A DNA stretch of 64,000 bases from Spirochaetia bacterium (GCA_900769985.1 CAAGIS010000067.1:1-64000), one strand, 5' to 3'; shown: positions 8,698 to 17,357, counted from the stretch's first letter. Notes: generated by a model not told the origin, from the letters alone. Made by a program: numbers and translations.

Positions 8698-10413
8698 ATG
8701 GAAAAGATGGAAGTGGTAAAGGAAGATGCCCAGAACTCCAAGGGTAACATCCAGTCACAATTAGAAGAATCTCTCAATAATCTTAAACCGCTTGAAGACG
8801 GCCAGCTTGTTGATGGAGTTGTTATTCAAGTTTCAAGTGAATACGTATTCCTTGATATCGGTTATAAGTCTGAGGGTAAGATTCCCGTAGCGGAGTTCGC
8901 AGATAACCTGCCGAAAGTCGGGGAAACAGTAACTGTAGTTCTTCTTAGAAAAGATGGTAGAAACGGTCCTGAAGTTTCTAAAGCAAAAGCTGATGCAAAG
9001 CAGATGTGGAAAGATGTCCGCAAGGCATTTGACGAAAAAGCTGCTGTTGAAGGAAAGATTGAAAAAGTTGTAAAAGGCGGCTTTGAAGTTAATCTTGGCG
9101 GTGATATTCATGCGTTCCTTCCTATCAGTCAGTCAGATATTCAAAAGGTTGATAAACCTGAAAATTTGATTGGGCTTAAAGACAAATTCTATATAGAGCG
9201 TCTGTATTCTGATAATAAAGCTAATGTTGTTGTTAATCGCAGAAAATATCTTGAAGAATCAATGAATAATGCTCGTGATAAATTCTTTGAGACTGTTCAG
9301 ATTGGTGATACTGTAAAAGGATTTGTAAAGAGTTTTACAAGTTTTGGAGCTTTTATTGATTTAGGCGGTTTTGACGGTCTTCTTCATATCAACGATATGA
9401 GTTGGGGTCATGTAACACGTCCTAAAGATTTCGTAAAAAAAGGTCAGGAAATTGAACTTAAAGTTATTCGTCTTGATCCTGAAGAAAAGAGAATAAATCT
9501 TTCTCTCAAGCATTTTACTGAAGATCCTTGGATGCATTTTGAAGACAATTATCATGTAAATGACATTGTAAAAGGTAAAGTTACAAAACTTACTGATTTT
9601 GGTGCATTTATTGAACTTGAAGAAGGCATTGAAGGTCTTGCTCATATCAGCGAATTCTCTTGGACAAAGAAAATTAACAAACCGTCTGATATGGTAAAAA
9701 TCGGTGATGAACTTGAATGTATGATTTTAGGTTATGACATTCAGGCTGGTCGCGTTTCACTTGGTCTTAAACAGGTAACTGCAAACCCTTGGGATACAAT
9801 TACAGAAAAATATCCTGTAGGTAAAAGAGTTTCTGGAAAAGTTGTAAAACTTACTAATTCAGGAGCTTTTGTTGCCCTTGAAGAAGGCATTGACGGATTC
9901 CTTCTTGCAGATGACATTTCATGGACAAAGAAATTAAAGCACCCTGGTAGCGAACTTGCCGTAGATCAGGAAATTGAAGTTCTTGTAATCGAAAACGATC
10001 CTGAACAGCATCGTATCAGACTTGGTCTTAAGCAACTTACAGACAATCCTTGGACAGAATTTGCAGAAAACCACAAGTCTGGATCTACATTGGAAGGCGA
10101 AATTACTTCTATTACTGACTTTGGTCTTTTTGTACGCGTTGACGGCGGAATTGAAGGTCTTGTTAATAAAGCAAATCTCAGCGATGATAAAGACGTTCCG
10201 TTTGAAGAAGCCGTTGCAAAATACAAGGTAGGCGATAAAATTAACGTTTACGTTGTAGATGTAAATCCTGATAAAGAAAAAGTTGCTTTCTCTGTAAGGG
10301 AATTTAAAAAGAAGCAGCAGCGCGATGAAATGTCTCAGTATCTTGCATCATCAAATGATGATAATGATGGAGCTTATACTTTGGGAGATGCTCTTAACGC
10401 ACAAAAGAAATAA
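8698..10413 (+). CDS. rpsA: 30S ribosomal protein S1
   Basis: S1 binds mRNA on the small ribosomal subunit during initiation. Six S1/OB RNA-binding repeats can be counted, each with a core like VKGKVTKLTDFGAFIELEEG followed by GLAHISE. They begin at about residues 38, 122, 206, 291, 378 and 464. The first two are the most divergent, as in other bacterial S1 proteins. The 571 residues match the long six-domain form. The ATG lies 9 bp after cmk, so the genes are probably cotranscribed. The C-terminal 35 residues are Asp/Asn-rich and disordered. Confidence 0.96.
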   Translation: MEKMEVVKEDAQNSKGNIQSQLEESLNNLKPLEDGQLVDGVVIQVSSEYVFLDIGYKSEGKIPVAEFADNLPKVGETVTVVLLRKDGRNGPEVSKAKADAKQMWKDVRKAFDEKAAVEGKIEKVVKGGFEVNLGGDIHAFLPISQSDIQKVDKPENLIGLKDKFYIERLYSDNKANVVVNRRKYLEESMNNARDKFFETVQIGDTVKGFVKSFTSFGAFIDLGGFDGLLHINDMSWGHVTRPKDFVKKGQEIELKVIRLDPEEKRINLSLKHFTEDPWMHFEDNYHVNDIVKGKVTKLTDFGAFIELEEGIEGLAHISEFSWTKKINKPSDMVKIGDELECMILGYDIQAGRVSLGLKQVTANPWDTITEKYPVGKRVSGKVVKLTNSGAFVALEEGIDGFLLADDISWTKKLKHPGSELAVDQEIEVLVIENDPEQHRIRLGLKQLTDNPWTEFAENHKSGSTLEGEITSITDFGLFVRVDGGIEGLVNKANLSDDKDVPFEEAVAKYKVGDKINVYVVDVNPDKEKVAFSVREFKKKQQRDEMSQYLASSNDDNDGAYTLGDALNAQKK

Positions 10414-10421
10414 GTTTTCCG

Positions 10422-11972
10422 ATGAGTGATATAGATTTTATTACTTCTGATAAATTAAAAACACTCATCGATATAAATGCTAGAATAAATTCCCATTATA
10501 CTGATGTAAACACGTTAATGGTTTTTATTCTGGAATCGGCAATGCGCCTTGTAGAATGTGAGTCATCGTCTTTATTGCTTTTAAATAATGATGATGACTC
10601 TCTCTATTTTGCAGTTGCACTTGGACCAAAAGGCTCAGAAGCAAAAAACATTCCTGTAGACAAAAAAAGTATTGCAGGTTGGGTTGCCGAAAATAATAAG
10701 CCCTTGCTTATTAATAATGTTGTTGATGATTCCCGTTTTTTTACAGATGTTCAGATAAAAACAGGTTATGTTACTCATACAATGATTGCACTTCCTATGT
10801 GTGTCGAATCGAAGTGTATTGGTGTTATTGAACTTATCAATAAAACCGGGCATAGAAAATTCGATAATCACGATTTGGAATTACTGAATATATTAAGTCT
10901 TCAGGCAGGAATCGCTTATCAGAATGCCTTAAAATATAAAGATGCTAAAGATGCCATTACCGTATTGAATGATACGATTTCTCTTGGTTTTGGCTATCAT
11001 ACTTTTATTGCAAAAAGTCCTGTAATACTCGATTTACTTCATATAGTTGAAGAAGCTGCAAAAACGACGACTTCTGTTTTGATAACAGGAGAAAGCGGTG
11101 TTGGAAAAGAACTTTTTGCAGAGCAGCTTCATTTAAAAAGTCCACGACATAATAAACCTTTTGTTAGGGTAAACTGTGCCGCTTTAAATCCCAGCCTTCT
11201 TGAAAGCGAATTGTTTGGGCATATAAAAGGCGCATATACAGATGCTTCTACAAGTCGCAAAGGGCGTTTTGAACTTGCAGACGGAGGTACGATTTTTTTA
11301 GATGAAATCGGGGAACTTCCTTTTGACATTCAGGCAAAGCTTCTGCGTGTCATTCAGGAAAAATCTTTTGAACGAGTAGGTTCAAGCGAAACTATAAACG
11401 TTGATGTTCGCATCATTTCTGCTACAAACAAAGATTTGGAAAAGATGGTTCACGAAGGAAAATTCAGAAACGATTTGTATTACCGCCTGAATGTTCTTTC
11501 ATTAAAAATTCCTTCTTTGAAAAGCCGAAGGGAAGACATAGAACCTCTTGCAATGTTCTTTTTAAATAAATTTGCAGATGAAACAAAAAAGCGCTTTACA
11601 GGATTTTCAAATGAAGCTTTGAATGCCATCTATAATTATTCCTGGCCCGGAAATATTCGTGAGCTGGAAAATACTATAGAATGTGCATGTGTTTTAGGGC
11701 ATCCTCCTGTTATACAGAAAAATGATTTAAGACTGAATATTGCCGAAAATTTATTGGAAAAACCTGAAAATGATAGATTTTTTATGGATGTTTCTGATAT
11801 AATTGTAGATGATGATTTATCATTAAAAACGGCAATAAATAGATTCAAGAAAAAGTATATAGAGAGAATTCTTGAAATTACTAAAAATAATCAGACAAAA
11901 GCTGCAAAGCTTCTTGATATTCAAAGAACTTATCTTGCACGGCTTTTGACTGAATTAGATATTAGAGAATAA
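10422..11972 (+). CDS. GAF-domain sigma-54-type transcriptional activator
   Basis: A 516-residue NtrC/FhlA-class regulator. A GAF sensor domain occupies about residues 15-175 (VAENNKPLLINNVVDDSRF). The AAA+ domain has Walker A GESGVGKE at 223-230, Walker B IFLDEIGE at 291-298 and the arginine-finger region YYRLNVLSLKIPSLKSRREDI. A Fis-type helix-turn-helix ends the protein (NQTKAAKLLDIQRTYLARLL). The loop that contacts sigma-54 reads GAYTDA (270-275) instead of the canonical GAFTGA. The start is 9 bp after rpsA. The ligand and target genes are unknown. RpoN dependence is inferred from the family. Confidence 0.9.
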   Translation: MSDIDFITSDKLKTLIDINARINSHYTDVNTLMVFILESAMRLVECESSSLLLLNNDDDSLYFAVALGPKGSEAKNIPVDKKSIAGWVAENNKPLLINNVVDDSRFFTDVQIKTGYVTHTMIALPMCVESKCIGVIELINKTGHRKFDNHDLELLNILSLQAGIAYQNALKYKDAKDAITVLNDTISLGFGYHTFIAKSPVILDLLHIVEEAAKTTTSVLITGESGVGKELFAEQLHLKSPRHNKPFVRVNCAALNPSLLESELFGHIKGAYTDASTSRKGRFELADGGTIFLDEIGELPFDIQAKLLRVIQEKSFERVGSSETINVDVRIISATNKDLEKMVHEGKFRNDLYYRLNVLSLKIPSLKSRREDIEPLAMFFLNKFADETKKRFTGFSNEALNAIYNYSWPGNIRELENTIECACVLGHPPVIQKNDLRLNIAENLLEKPENDRFFMDVSDIIVDDDLSLKTAINRFKKKYIERILEITKNNQTKAAKLLDIQRTYLARLLTELDIRE

Positions 11973-12020
11973 AATTTAAAAAATGCGATTTACAAAAAGT
12001 CGCTGTTTGGGGGCAAAAAA

Positions 12021-12722
12021 ATGGCTAAAAACGATGTTGTACAGATGCCAAAAAAAGAAAAATCTGCGGATGTTAATTCTCTCGGAGATTTTTTAATTAA
12101 AAACAAAGTAGTTCTTATAATAGTTGCATGCGTTATTTTAGCAGGTCTTATTGGATTTACAGTATTCGAAAAAGTTTCTGTAACTGCAACTTCTAAAGGT
12201 CTTGAACAGATTGATAAAGCAGAATATGTTCTTCTTAAAGGTTCTTCTATTCTTTCTGAAGAAGAAATTTCCAGCAGATACGATGATGCATTAAAGGCTG
12301 TTGAGCCGTATGTTTCCAAAGGCGGAATTGTCGGTGCACGCGCTTTAATGCTAAAAGCTGAAATTTATTTCAGGAAGAGTAATTTTGAAGGTGCACGCGA
12401 TTCTTATGTTGCTGCTGCAAAAAAGGTAAAAGGAAGCTATCTTGTTCCTGTATGCTATTTTAATGCAGCTTCTTCTTGTGAAGAATTACGTGATAATTCA
12501 AAAGCTCTTGAATATTATGAACTTGCCGCAAATGATAAGGAATTTCCTGATCCTACACGTGCACTTTTTGCAGTAGGACGTATAAAAGAAGCCTTACTTG
12601 ATTATGTCGGTGCAAAAGAAGCTTATGAAAAAATTACTTCAAAAAATAATTCGAGCGACCCTTGGTCAAATCTTGCCAAATCACGCATTTTAAGCATGCA
12701 GATTGATGGAAAAGTAGAGTAA
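12021..12722 (+). CDS. Membrane-anchored TPR protein
   Basis: A 233-residue protein with a short Lys-rich cytoplasmic N-terminus and one transmembrane helix at about residues 34-53 (VVLIIVACVILAGLIGFTVF). An extracytoplasmic domain of tetratricopeptide-like repeats follows. This layout resembles YfgM/BamD-type proteins. Motifs such as ARALMLKAEIYFRKSNFEGARDSY and ALEYYELAAND mark the repeats. The ATG follows GGGGGC. It may share a transcript with the lipoprotein just downstream. A role in envelope protein handling is an inference. Confidence 0.75.
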   Translation: MAKNDVVQMPKKEKSADVNSLGDFLIKNKVVLIIVACVILAGLIGFTVFEKVSVTATSKGLEQIDKAEYVLLKGSSILSEEEISSRYDDALKAVEPYVSKGGIVGARALMLKAEIYFRKSNFEGARDSYVAAAKKVKGSYLVPVCYFNAASSCEELRDNSKALEYYELAANDKEFPDPTRALFAVGRIKEALLDYVGAKEAYEKITSKNNSSDPWSNLAKSRILSMQIDGKVE

Positions 12723-12735
12723 TTTTTTGTAATTT

Positions 12736-13500
12736 ATGATTATGGGTATCAGGACAAATATTTTATTTTCTAAATGTCTGTTTATTTTTTGTCTGTTTAT
12801 TTTTCAGGCATGTGGTCTTGATACCTTTTACAGCCTTGAACCTCCTGTAAATATAATTCACAAGCCGCTTTACAATACGGCTGACCATACCCAGATGTAT
12901 TTTGATTTTTACACTAATGATACGGCTAATAAAGCCTTGACTGGGTTTAATTATTTGGGAACGGCGGTCTATTATAGAATTTATAATAACTATCAGACAA
13001 TGCTTTCGCGTAATGCGAGTATTGATGCCGTAAATAATTCTTCTAATTATAATACTGCCGCAGAACGCCTTATTGCGTATGGATATAAAGAACTTAATAC
13101 TTCTGAAGGTTCCGTTTCGCCTTTGGTAGCACCATCTTCCTCAAATTCACGCCACGTAGAAATCCGCCTGACAGACAACAATGAGATAGATGCATCAAAT
13201 CCAGATGCTGCATTTCTTCCGTATATTAAAGTTGATGGCAGTACAAGCGGTTTTGGAAAACCGCGCAGGGAAGAAGGGAATTATAAATTTGATTTTGGTC
13301 GTACATCAAAAGATTCTGCATGCCCAAAACCAGATTCTTCTGATGCTGATTTTGAAAACGGTTCATTTTCAGAAGAAAATAAATATTATGTTGATATGTA
13401 TGCCGTTGCAGTCGGACGGGATACTACATACACTACATATTATTCAAATGTCCTGCATTTAGGAGCCGTTCCGATTGATGCATCTTCTGAGCAGAACTGA
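12736..13500 (+). CDS. Lipoprotein of unknown function
   Basis: A lipoprotein of about 254 residues. The signal peptide ends in the lipobox FQAC, with lipidated Cys near residue 26, after a hydrophobic stretch rich in Phe and Leu. The mature part is rich in Asn, Ser, Tyr and Thr and looks beta-structured, ending in VLHLGAVPID. The alternative start MGIRTN is two codons in. No strong ribosome binding site is visible, and the gene lies 13 bp after the TPR gene. No family is recognised. Confidence 0.75.
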   Translation: MIMGIRTNILFSKCLFIFCLFIFQACGLDTFYSLEPPVNIIHKPLYNTADHTQMYFDFYTNDTANKALTGFNYLGTAVYYRIYNNYQTMLSRNASIDAVNNSSNYNTAAERLIAYGYKELNTSEGSVSPLVAPSSSNSRHVEIRLTDNNEIDASNPDAAFLPYIKVDGSTSGFGKPRREEGNYKFDFGRTSKDSACPKPDSSDADFENGSFSEENKYYVDMYAVAVGRDTTYTTYYSNVLHLGAVPIDASSEQN

Positions 13501-13558
13501 TAAGATTAATTTTTCTGCGTCAGGCTTTTAAATTTTAACAAGTTTATAATTATATATA

Positions 13559-13587
13559 TTGATTAAATTTTCAAAAACTGATAATAT
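13559..13587 (+). promoter_or_regulatory. Putative promoter of tRNA-Arg
   Basis: TTGATT, a 17-bp spacer and TAATAT lie about ten bases before the mature tRNA 5' end. Confidence 0.6.
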
Positions 13588-13597
13588 TATTGACATC

Positions 13598-13671
13598 GGC
13601 CCTTTAGCTCAGCTGGATAGAGCACTTGCCTTCTAAGCAAGTTGTCGACAGTTCGATTCTGCCAAGGGTCA
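13598..13671 (+). tRNA. tRNA-Arg (anticodon TCT)
   Basis: A 74-base cloverleaf can be folded: acceptor GGCCCTT with AAGGGTC (one G-T pair), anticodon stem CTTGC with GCAAG around the loop CTTCTAA, and T-loop TTCGATT. The second pair of the T-stem is an A-C mismatch (GACAG against CTGCC), which is unusual for a functional tRNA. CCA is not encoded. It decodes AGA, a frequent Arg codon in AT-rich genomes. Confidence 0.92.
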
Positions 13672-13709
13672 TTTTTTTATAAAAAATGTAAAATTTATTA
13701 GTCTAGCAC

Positions 13710-13738
13710 TTGAAATAATTCATGTAATCTGCTATATT
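13710..13738 (+). promoter_or_regulatory. Putative promoter of tRNA-Pro
   Basis: TTGAAA, a 17-bp spacer and TATATT end 13 bases before the tRNA. The two neighbouring tRNAs therefore appear to have separate promoters. Confidence 0.65.
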
Positions 13739-13751
13739 AATAACACATTTA

Positions 13752-13824
13752 CGGGATGTAGCGCAGTTGGTAGCGCGTCTGGTTTGGGACCAGAATGTCG
13801 CAGGTTCAAGTCCTGTCATCCCGA
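13752..13824 (+). tRNA. tRNA-Pro (anticodon TGG)
   Basis: A 73-base cloverleaf has acceptor CGGGATG paired with CATCCCG and discriminator A. The anticodon stem TCTGG/CCAGA encloses TTTGGGA. The T-arm CAGG-TTCAAGT-CCTG is well formed. CCA is not encoded. Confidence 0.95.
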
Positions 13825-13833
13825 GATAATCGG

Positions 13834-13860
13834 CTTGCATTATTGCAAGTCTTTTTTTTT
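13834..13860 (+). terminator. Terminator after tRNA-Pro
   Basis: Hairpin CTTGCA-TTAT-TGCAAG is followed by TC and a run of nine T. It lies between tRNA-Pro and the ABC permease start codon ten bases on. Confidence 0.75.
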
Positions 13861-13869
13861 GTTAGAAAT

Positions 13870-14532
13870 ATGCGGCAGGTTGTAAAAGACATAATTTCCT
13901 GGTTGCCACCGTTGCTCGATGGTGCAAAAATTACTGTTTTACTCACTCTTTCTTCTGTGACAGTAGGTCTTTTTTTGTCTGTATTTCTTGCTTTGGGCAA
14001 AATAGCAAAAAGCAGAATTCTAAATGCAGTCTGTTCGTTTTATGTCTTTTTTTTGCGCGGAACGCCGCTTTTAATGCAGCTGTATTTTATTTATTACGGC
14101 CTTCCGAAGATAAATCCGTCTTTTGTAATTACAAGCAGGTTTTTTGCGGCTTTTATTGCGTTCAGCCTTAATTCAGGAGCGTATCTTTGTGAAGTTGTCA
14201 GGGCAGCCATTATTTCTATTGATAAAGGACAGATTGAATCTTCTCGTTCGCTCGGATTTTCCTTTTATCAGGCTATGCGCTATGTTGTAATTCCTCAAGC
14301 TGTAAGCAGACTCTTGCCTCCAGTTGCAAATGAGTTTATTCTTGTTTTAAAAGATGCTTCACTTGTTTCGATAATTGCCTTGAGTGACATAACGCGCGTA
14401 ACGCAAAATATTGCATCAAGCACATCTTCAAGTCTTGTTTATATTCCTGCAATGATTATTTATCTTATAGTTACGGCATTTTTCAGTTACACTTTTAAGA
14501 TTCTGGAAAAAAGGTCTGTCTGGCGGCAGTAA
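13870..14532 (+). CDS. Amino-acid ABC transporter permease, HisM/GlnP family
   Basis: A polytopic inner-membrane permease of about 220 residues for polar amino acid import. It has five likely transmembrane helices and the EAA-type loop near residues 120-150 (EVVRAAIISIDKGQIESSRSLGFSF, then YVVIPQA), which contacts the ATPase. The N-terminal QVVKDIISWLPPLLDGAKITVLL fits the family. I start it at the first ATG after the tRNA-Pro terminator. A longer reading frame would begin inside the tRNA and is unlikely. No solute-binding protein or ATPase gene lies nearby, so its partners must be encoded elsewhere. Confidence 0.88.
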   Translation: MRQVVKDIISWLPPLLDGAKITVLLTLSSVTVGLFLSVFLALGKIAKSRILNAVCSFYVFFLRGTPLLMQLYFIYYGLPKINPSFVITSRFFAAFIAFSLNSGAYLCEVVRAAIISIDKGQIESSRSLGFSFYQAMRYVVIPQAVSRLLPPVANEFILVLKDASLVSIIALSDITRVTQNIASSTSSSLVYIPAMIIYLIVTAFFSYTFKILEKRSVWRQ

Positions 14533-14546
14533 TTTTTTTATCAGAT

Positions 14547-14570
14547 TTAAGGAAGTGCTGATTAACACTT
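14547..14570. repeat. Possible degenerate half of the REP-like palindrome
   Basis: TTAAGGAAGTGCTGATTAA matches 15 of 19 bases of the left arm of the copy at 56453. The right arm is missing. The rest of the gap between the permease and the tRNA-Val terminator holds nothing else I recognise. Confidence 0.3.
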
Positions 14571-14663
14571 GATGCATTACTCAAAGTTTAAAATGTGTTT
14601 GGTAAAGATACGCTATCGCTCAGAACCTTGACTCAGATGTTTTTAAGTTTTAATACAGACCTT

Positions 14664-14697
14664 AAAAAAAAGACTTTGAAGAAACTTCAAAGTCTTT
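14664..14697 (-). terminator. Terminator after tRNA-Val
   Basis: A 13-bp perfect stem, AAAGACTTTGAAG / CTTCAAAGTCTTT, with a three-base loop is followed on the minus strand by a U-run. It begins one base after the tRNA 3' end. Confidence 0.9.
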
Positions 14698-14771
14698 TGG
14701 ACGATGAGGGGATCGAACCCCCGACATTCTGGGTGTAAACCAGACGCTCGTACCAGCTGAGCTAATCGTCC
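14698..14771 (-). tRNA. tRNA-Val (anticodon TAC)
   Basis: A 74-base cloverleaf on the minus strand has acceptor GGACGAT/ATCGTCC and discriminator A. The anticodon stem TCTGG/CCAGA encloses TTTACAC. The T-arm is GGGGG-TTCGATC-CCCTC with one G-T pair. CCA is not encoded. Confidence 0.96.
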
Positions 14772-14783
14772 GTTGATGTTTAT

Positions 14784-14812
14784 ATATTATAAAATTTATA
14801 AAAAAGTGTCAA
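14784..14812 (-). promoter_or_regulatory. Promoter of tRNA-Val
   Basis: On the minus strand a perfect TTGACA is followed by a 17-bp spacer and TAATAT, ending 12 bases before the tRNA. Confidence 0.8.
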
Positions 14813-14852
14813 TACAGTTTTCTATAAATTTTATAAAAAACTGCATTTTTTT

Positions 14853-15575
14853 TTAATTTTCTTTTGAACTGCTGTTTTCAGCAGGAAATAAAAATAAATC
14901 CTGAATTTTAAGTGAATATAAAGACAACTGCCTGCTTTGTTTTAGAATTTCGCTTGTGGCAGGGATAGAAAAAGCATAAGATACAGGCTCGTATCCATCG
15001 GCTTCAACTTTTAAAGAAAAATCAAAATGACTGTCTTCTTTTTCTTTTTCAGCAAGTTCCGGTTTTACGGAAAAAGAATAAGTGCCTTTTGTCGAGACAT
15101 AAGTTTTTGTCGGATTCTGCCATGTCTGGTCTATCATTTCGGCAAGTTCATTGTTTTTTAAAAGCGTAATTGAAGCGTTTGATAAAGGTTCAAATGTCAT
15201 TCCGTCCATAATTGTTCCAGTAAAAACAGGAAAGAAAAAGTACGGTTTTGTTCCGCTGATAAAGAGCGCATCTGCAGAAGTCTTGAGTTTGTGCGTAGGT
15301 CGTGTTGAAGAACTTACAAGCCTGATTCCTTCGATTGCAAGCGCATCAATATCTGCCTTGATTTGCGAAAGATTGCCGTCTGCTGCTGTATGAGTTATTC
15401 CGCGAGAAGAAATAATGTATTTTGGAGGAATTCTATTTAAAACAAATGCCATTGCATCAAGCCTGCAGTTTTCACAGTCGCATGTAAGCCAAACTGCATT
15501 TGTTTCTTTTAAATCATCATATAAACTGTTGACTTTGTTTTCTACGAGTTCTTCCATTAAATTATGAATTTTCAT
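14853..15575 (-). CDS. ComFB-family protein with C-terminal beta-domain extension
   Basis: The first 85 residues match the late-competence ComFB family: IHNLMEELVENKVNSLY, then Cys-containing CDCENCRLDAMAFVLNRIPPKYIIS at about residues 33-57. The three cysteines probably bind zinc. ComFB proteins are usually about 90-180 residues; this one has 240. The extra C-terminal part (about 135-220) looks like a carboxypeptidase-regulatory-like beta sandwich (GTIMDGMTFEPLSNASITLL). The ATG follows GGGGG by about 7 bases. No competence genes are adjacent, and the function is unknown. Confidence 0.78.
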   Translation of the reverse strand: MKIHNLMEELVENKVNSLYDDLKETNAVWLTCDCENCRLDAMAFVLNRIPPKYIISSRGITHTAADGNLSQIKADIDALAIEGIRLVSSSTRPTHKLKTSADALFISGTKPYFFFPVFTGTIMDGMTFEPLSNASITLLKNNELAEMIDQTWQNPTKTYVSTKGTYSFSVKPELAEKEKEDSHFDFSLKVEADGYEPVSYAFSIPATSEILKQSRQLSLYSLKIQDLFLFPAENSSSKEN

Positions 15576-15657
15576 AAATCCCCCAAAAGTATTTTTGCCT
15601 TTCTTTAATTATAGACCGAAATTGCTTGTTTTGCAATATTCTGAATTATATGATAAA

Positions 15658-16353
15658 ATGAATCTGCTTATGAAAAATACTGAAAAAGTTTCTGCCATAG
15701 TTTTCTCTATTATGTTTCTGTTTTTCTCCTGTTCTACTGAAATTAATAATCAAGTTGTGACAGGTGAAGATAATCTTAAGGCTATTGCAGCGCAAAAAGA
15801 AAAGACTGTTCAATGGACGCAGGAATTGGAAAAGAATCGGCTTTCTCAGAAAATTGATTCCATTGAATATATAAATCAGTTTTTAAGGTTAAATCCTCCG
15901 ACTATGACGGCATTTGAAGCCGGAATGAGTCGCACGGTTATTTATCCTGAGCTTGACGGTTTTGCAAGCCTTGATATATCTGATGTTGATGCAAATATTA
16001 TTTCTCTGATAAATAGTTTTTGTAAAAGCCTGGCAAATGAAACGGAATGTGATTCTTTTATGAATTCAGAATCAATTTTTTCTCTGGCACTTTTTTTATA
16101 TGATGCAGAAAATTACGGTTTTGATTTTAAAAATACAAAATGGCTTATAGGCAAGGCTTTTGTTCTTGAAAATGCTTTTGAAATCCCTGTGAGGTTTGTC
16201 AATATGAATAAAAAGCTTGATGTTCACTTTTATGTAAAAGACATTAGTGATGCAGATGATGTCGGGCAAAATCATGATTCTGTTGTGGAGTATAAAATTT
16301 TAGCTTTAAAAATCTTTAATTTTTTTGCAGACAAAGAGCCGAGCGAAAAATAA
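15658..16353 (+). CDS. Lipoprotein of unknown function
   Basis: About 231 residues with a signal peptide that ends in the lipobox FFSC near residue 22, followed by STEINN. The mature protein is mixed alpha/beta and acidic, with no motif I recognise. Three in-frame starts are possible (TTG at 15595, ATG at 15658, ATG at 15670); the ATG at 15658 or 15670 gives a normal signal peptide. No good ribosome binding site is seen. It is followed after 15 bp by the possible PilZ gene, with which it may be cotranscribed. Confidence 0.68.
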   Translation: MNLLMKNTEKVSAIVFSIMFLFFSCSTEINNQVVTGEDNLKAIAAQKEKTVQWTQELEKNRLSQKIDSIEYINQFLRLNPPTMTAFEAGMSRTVIYPELDGFASLDISDVDANIISLINSFCKSLANETECDSFMNSESIFSLALFLYDAENYGFDFKNTKWLIGKAFVLENAFEIPVRFVNMNKKLDVHFYVKDISDADDVGQNHDSVVEYKILALKIFNFFADKEPSEK

Positions 16354-16368
16354 AAGCAGGAGAAAATA

Positions 16369-17307
16369 ATGGAAAGCAATAATTTAACTGGTATTGAGCG
16401 TGAACTTGTTCTTCAATATTTAATAGATGGAAATGTTCCTGTCACTGTTACGCCGATTGACTTACCGGAAGAAAATAATTCTGACGGTGAGAAAAAAATA
16501 AAACCGGCTTTATCCGCTGTTTTTCCTGTTGCACTAAAAGGTGAGCAGATAAAGGTTTTAAAGCAGGGTATTATTCTTTTAACTAATCCACCGAGAAGCG
16601 TTCAGAATTTTCAGACAAGGAAAGTTCGTGTGGAATTTTATTTTAACAGGCTCGGACTTTATTTTAATACGGAATTAAAAGAAATTAATTCAGGGCTTGC
16701 GCTAGTCATTCCGTCTCAGATATGCAGGATTACAGAACTTGAAAAACCTCGTCCGCTTGATTTTAGCGTTATGCTGTTCTATTCGTGCAGTGAAAAATCT
16801 GATGTGCATATAAACTGTTACCCGGTAGAAAATTACAGGCTTTTTACAAAACCTGTGTGGAATGATGTCCCTGAAGAAATTCAGCATAAAACAAAAGATT
16901 ATCTTGAAGAATTTATTGCCCATGCTAGAAAGCAGGGAACTGCAGGAAATGGTCTGCAACTTATTCCTGTATGCCGATATCTTGCCGAAGCAAAAGAAAA
17001 AATGCAGGAAATTGAAGGCAGGGCAAATCCTCTTGACATTATTTATGCTGATTACGAAAGAATTGTTTTTGCTTCTTCCCTTGATAATCTGCATTTAGAA
17101 ACAGGCGCCGAATATGCTTTGGAAATGTCTTTTCCGATTGAGTCAACTGTAATAAAAGTTCGTAAAATGTTTTTGACTTGTTGTGTTGAAGCTTTATATA
17201 ATGATGATAACAAGAAATTTGCGGCTGCCGTTTGTAAGTATACTTCAATAAAAGAAGAAGACATTCGGTTTTTGTATGAAAAAACGACAAATAAAATCTT
17301 TTATTGA
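16369..17307 (+). CDS. Possible PilZ/YcgR-like protein
   Basis: A 312-residue soluble protein with no signal peptide. A beta-rich segment at about residues 70-145 (NFQTRKVRVEFYFNRLGLYF, then ALVIPSQICRIT) resembles the N-terminal domain of YcgR-type flagellar brakes. The C-terminal 60 residues (VRKMFLTCCVEALYN, then KEEDIRFLYEK) resemble the end of PilZ domains. I could not see a clear RxxxR and (D/N)xSxxG pair, so c-di-GMP binding is only a suggestion. The ATG follows CAGGAGAA. Confidence 0.5.
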   Translation: MESNNLTGIERELVLQYLIDGNVPVTVTPIDLPEENNSDGEKKIKPALSAVFPVALKGEQIKVLKQGIILLTNPPRSVQNFQTRKVRVEFYFNRLGLYFNTELKEINSGLALVIPSQICRITELEKPRPLDFSVMLFYSCSEKSDVHINCYPVENYRLFTKPVWNDVPEEIQHKTKDYLEEFIAHARKQGTAGNGLQLIPVCRYLAEAKEKMQEIEGRANPLDIIYADYERIVFASSLDNLHLETGAEYALEMSFPIESTVIKVRKMFLTCCVEALYNDDNKKFAAAVCKYTSIKEEDIRFLYEKTTNKIFY

Positions 17308-17357
17308 ATATTAACTGTTTTTATGGTAATGTTACACAATTTAGGAATTCAATTTAT

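Noticed and set aside
13821..13833. CCGAGATAATCGG after tRNA-Pro as a trace of the 78-92-bp repeat
   Set aside because: Only the short GAGATAAT is shared and the bases are largely tRNA end; chance is likely.
13795..13869. N-terminal extension of the ABC permease
   Set aside because: It would start inside tRNA-Pro and run through its terminator; the ATG at 13870 gives the normal family N-terminus.
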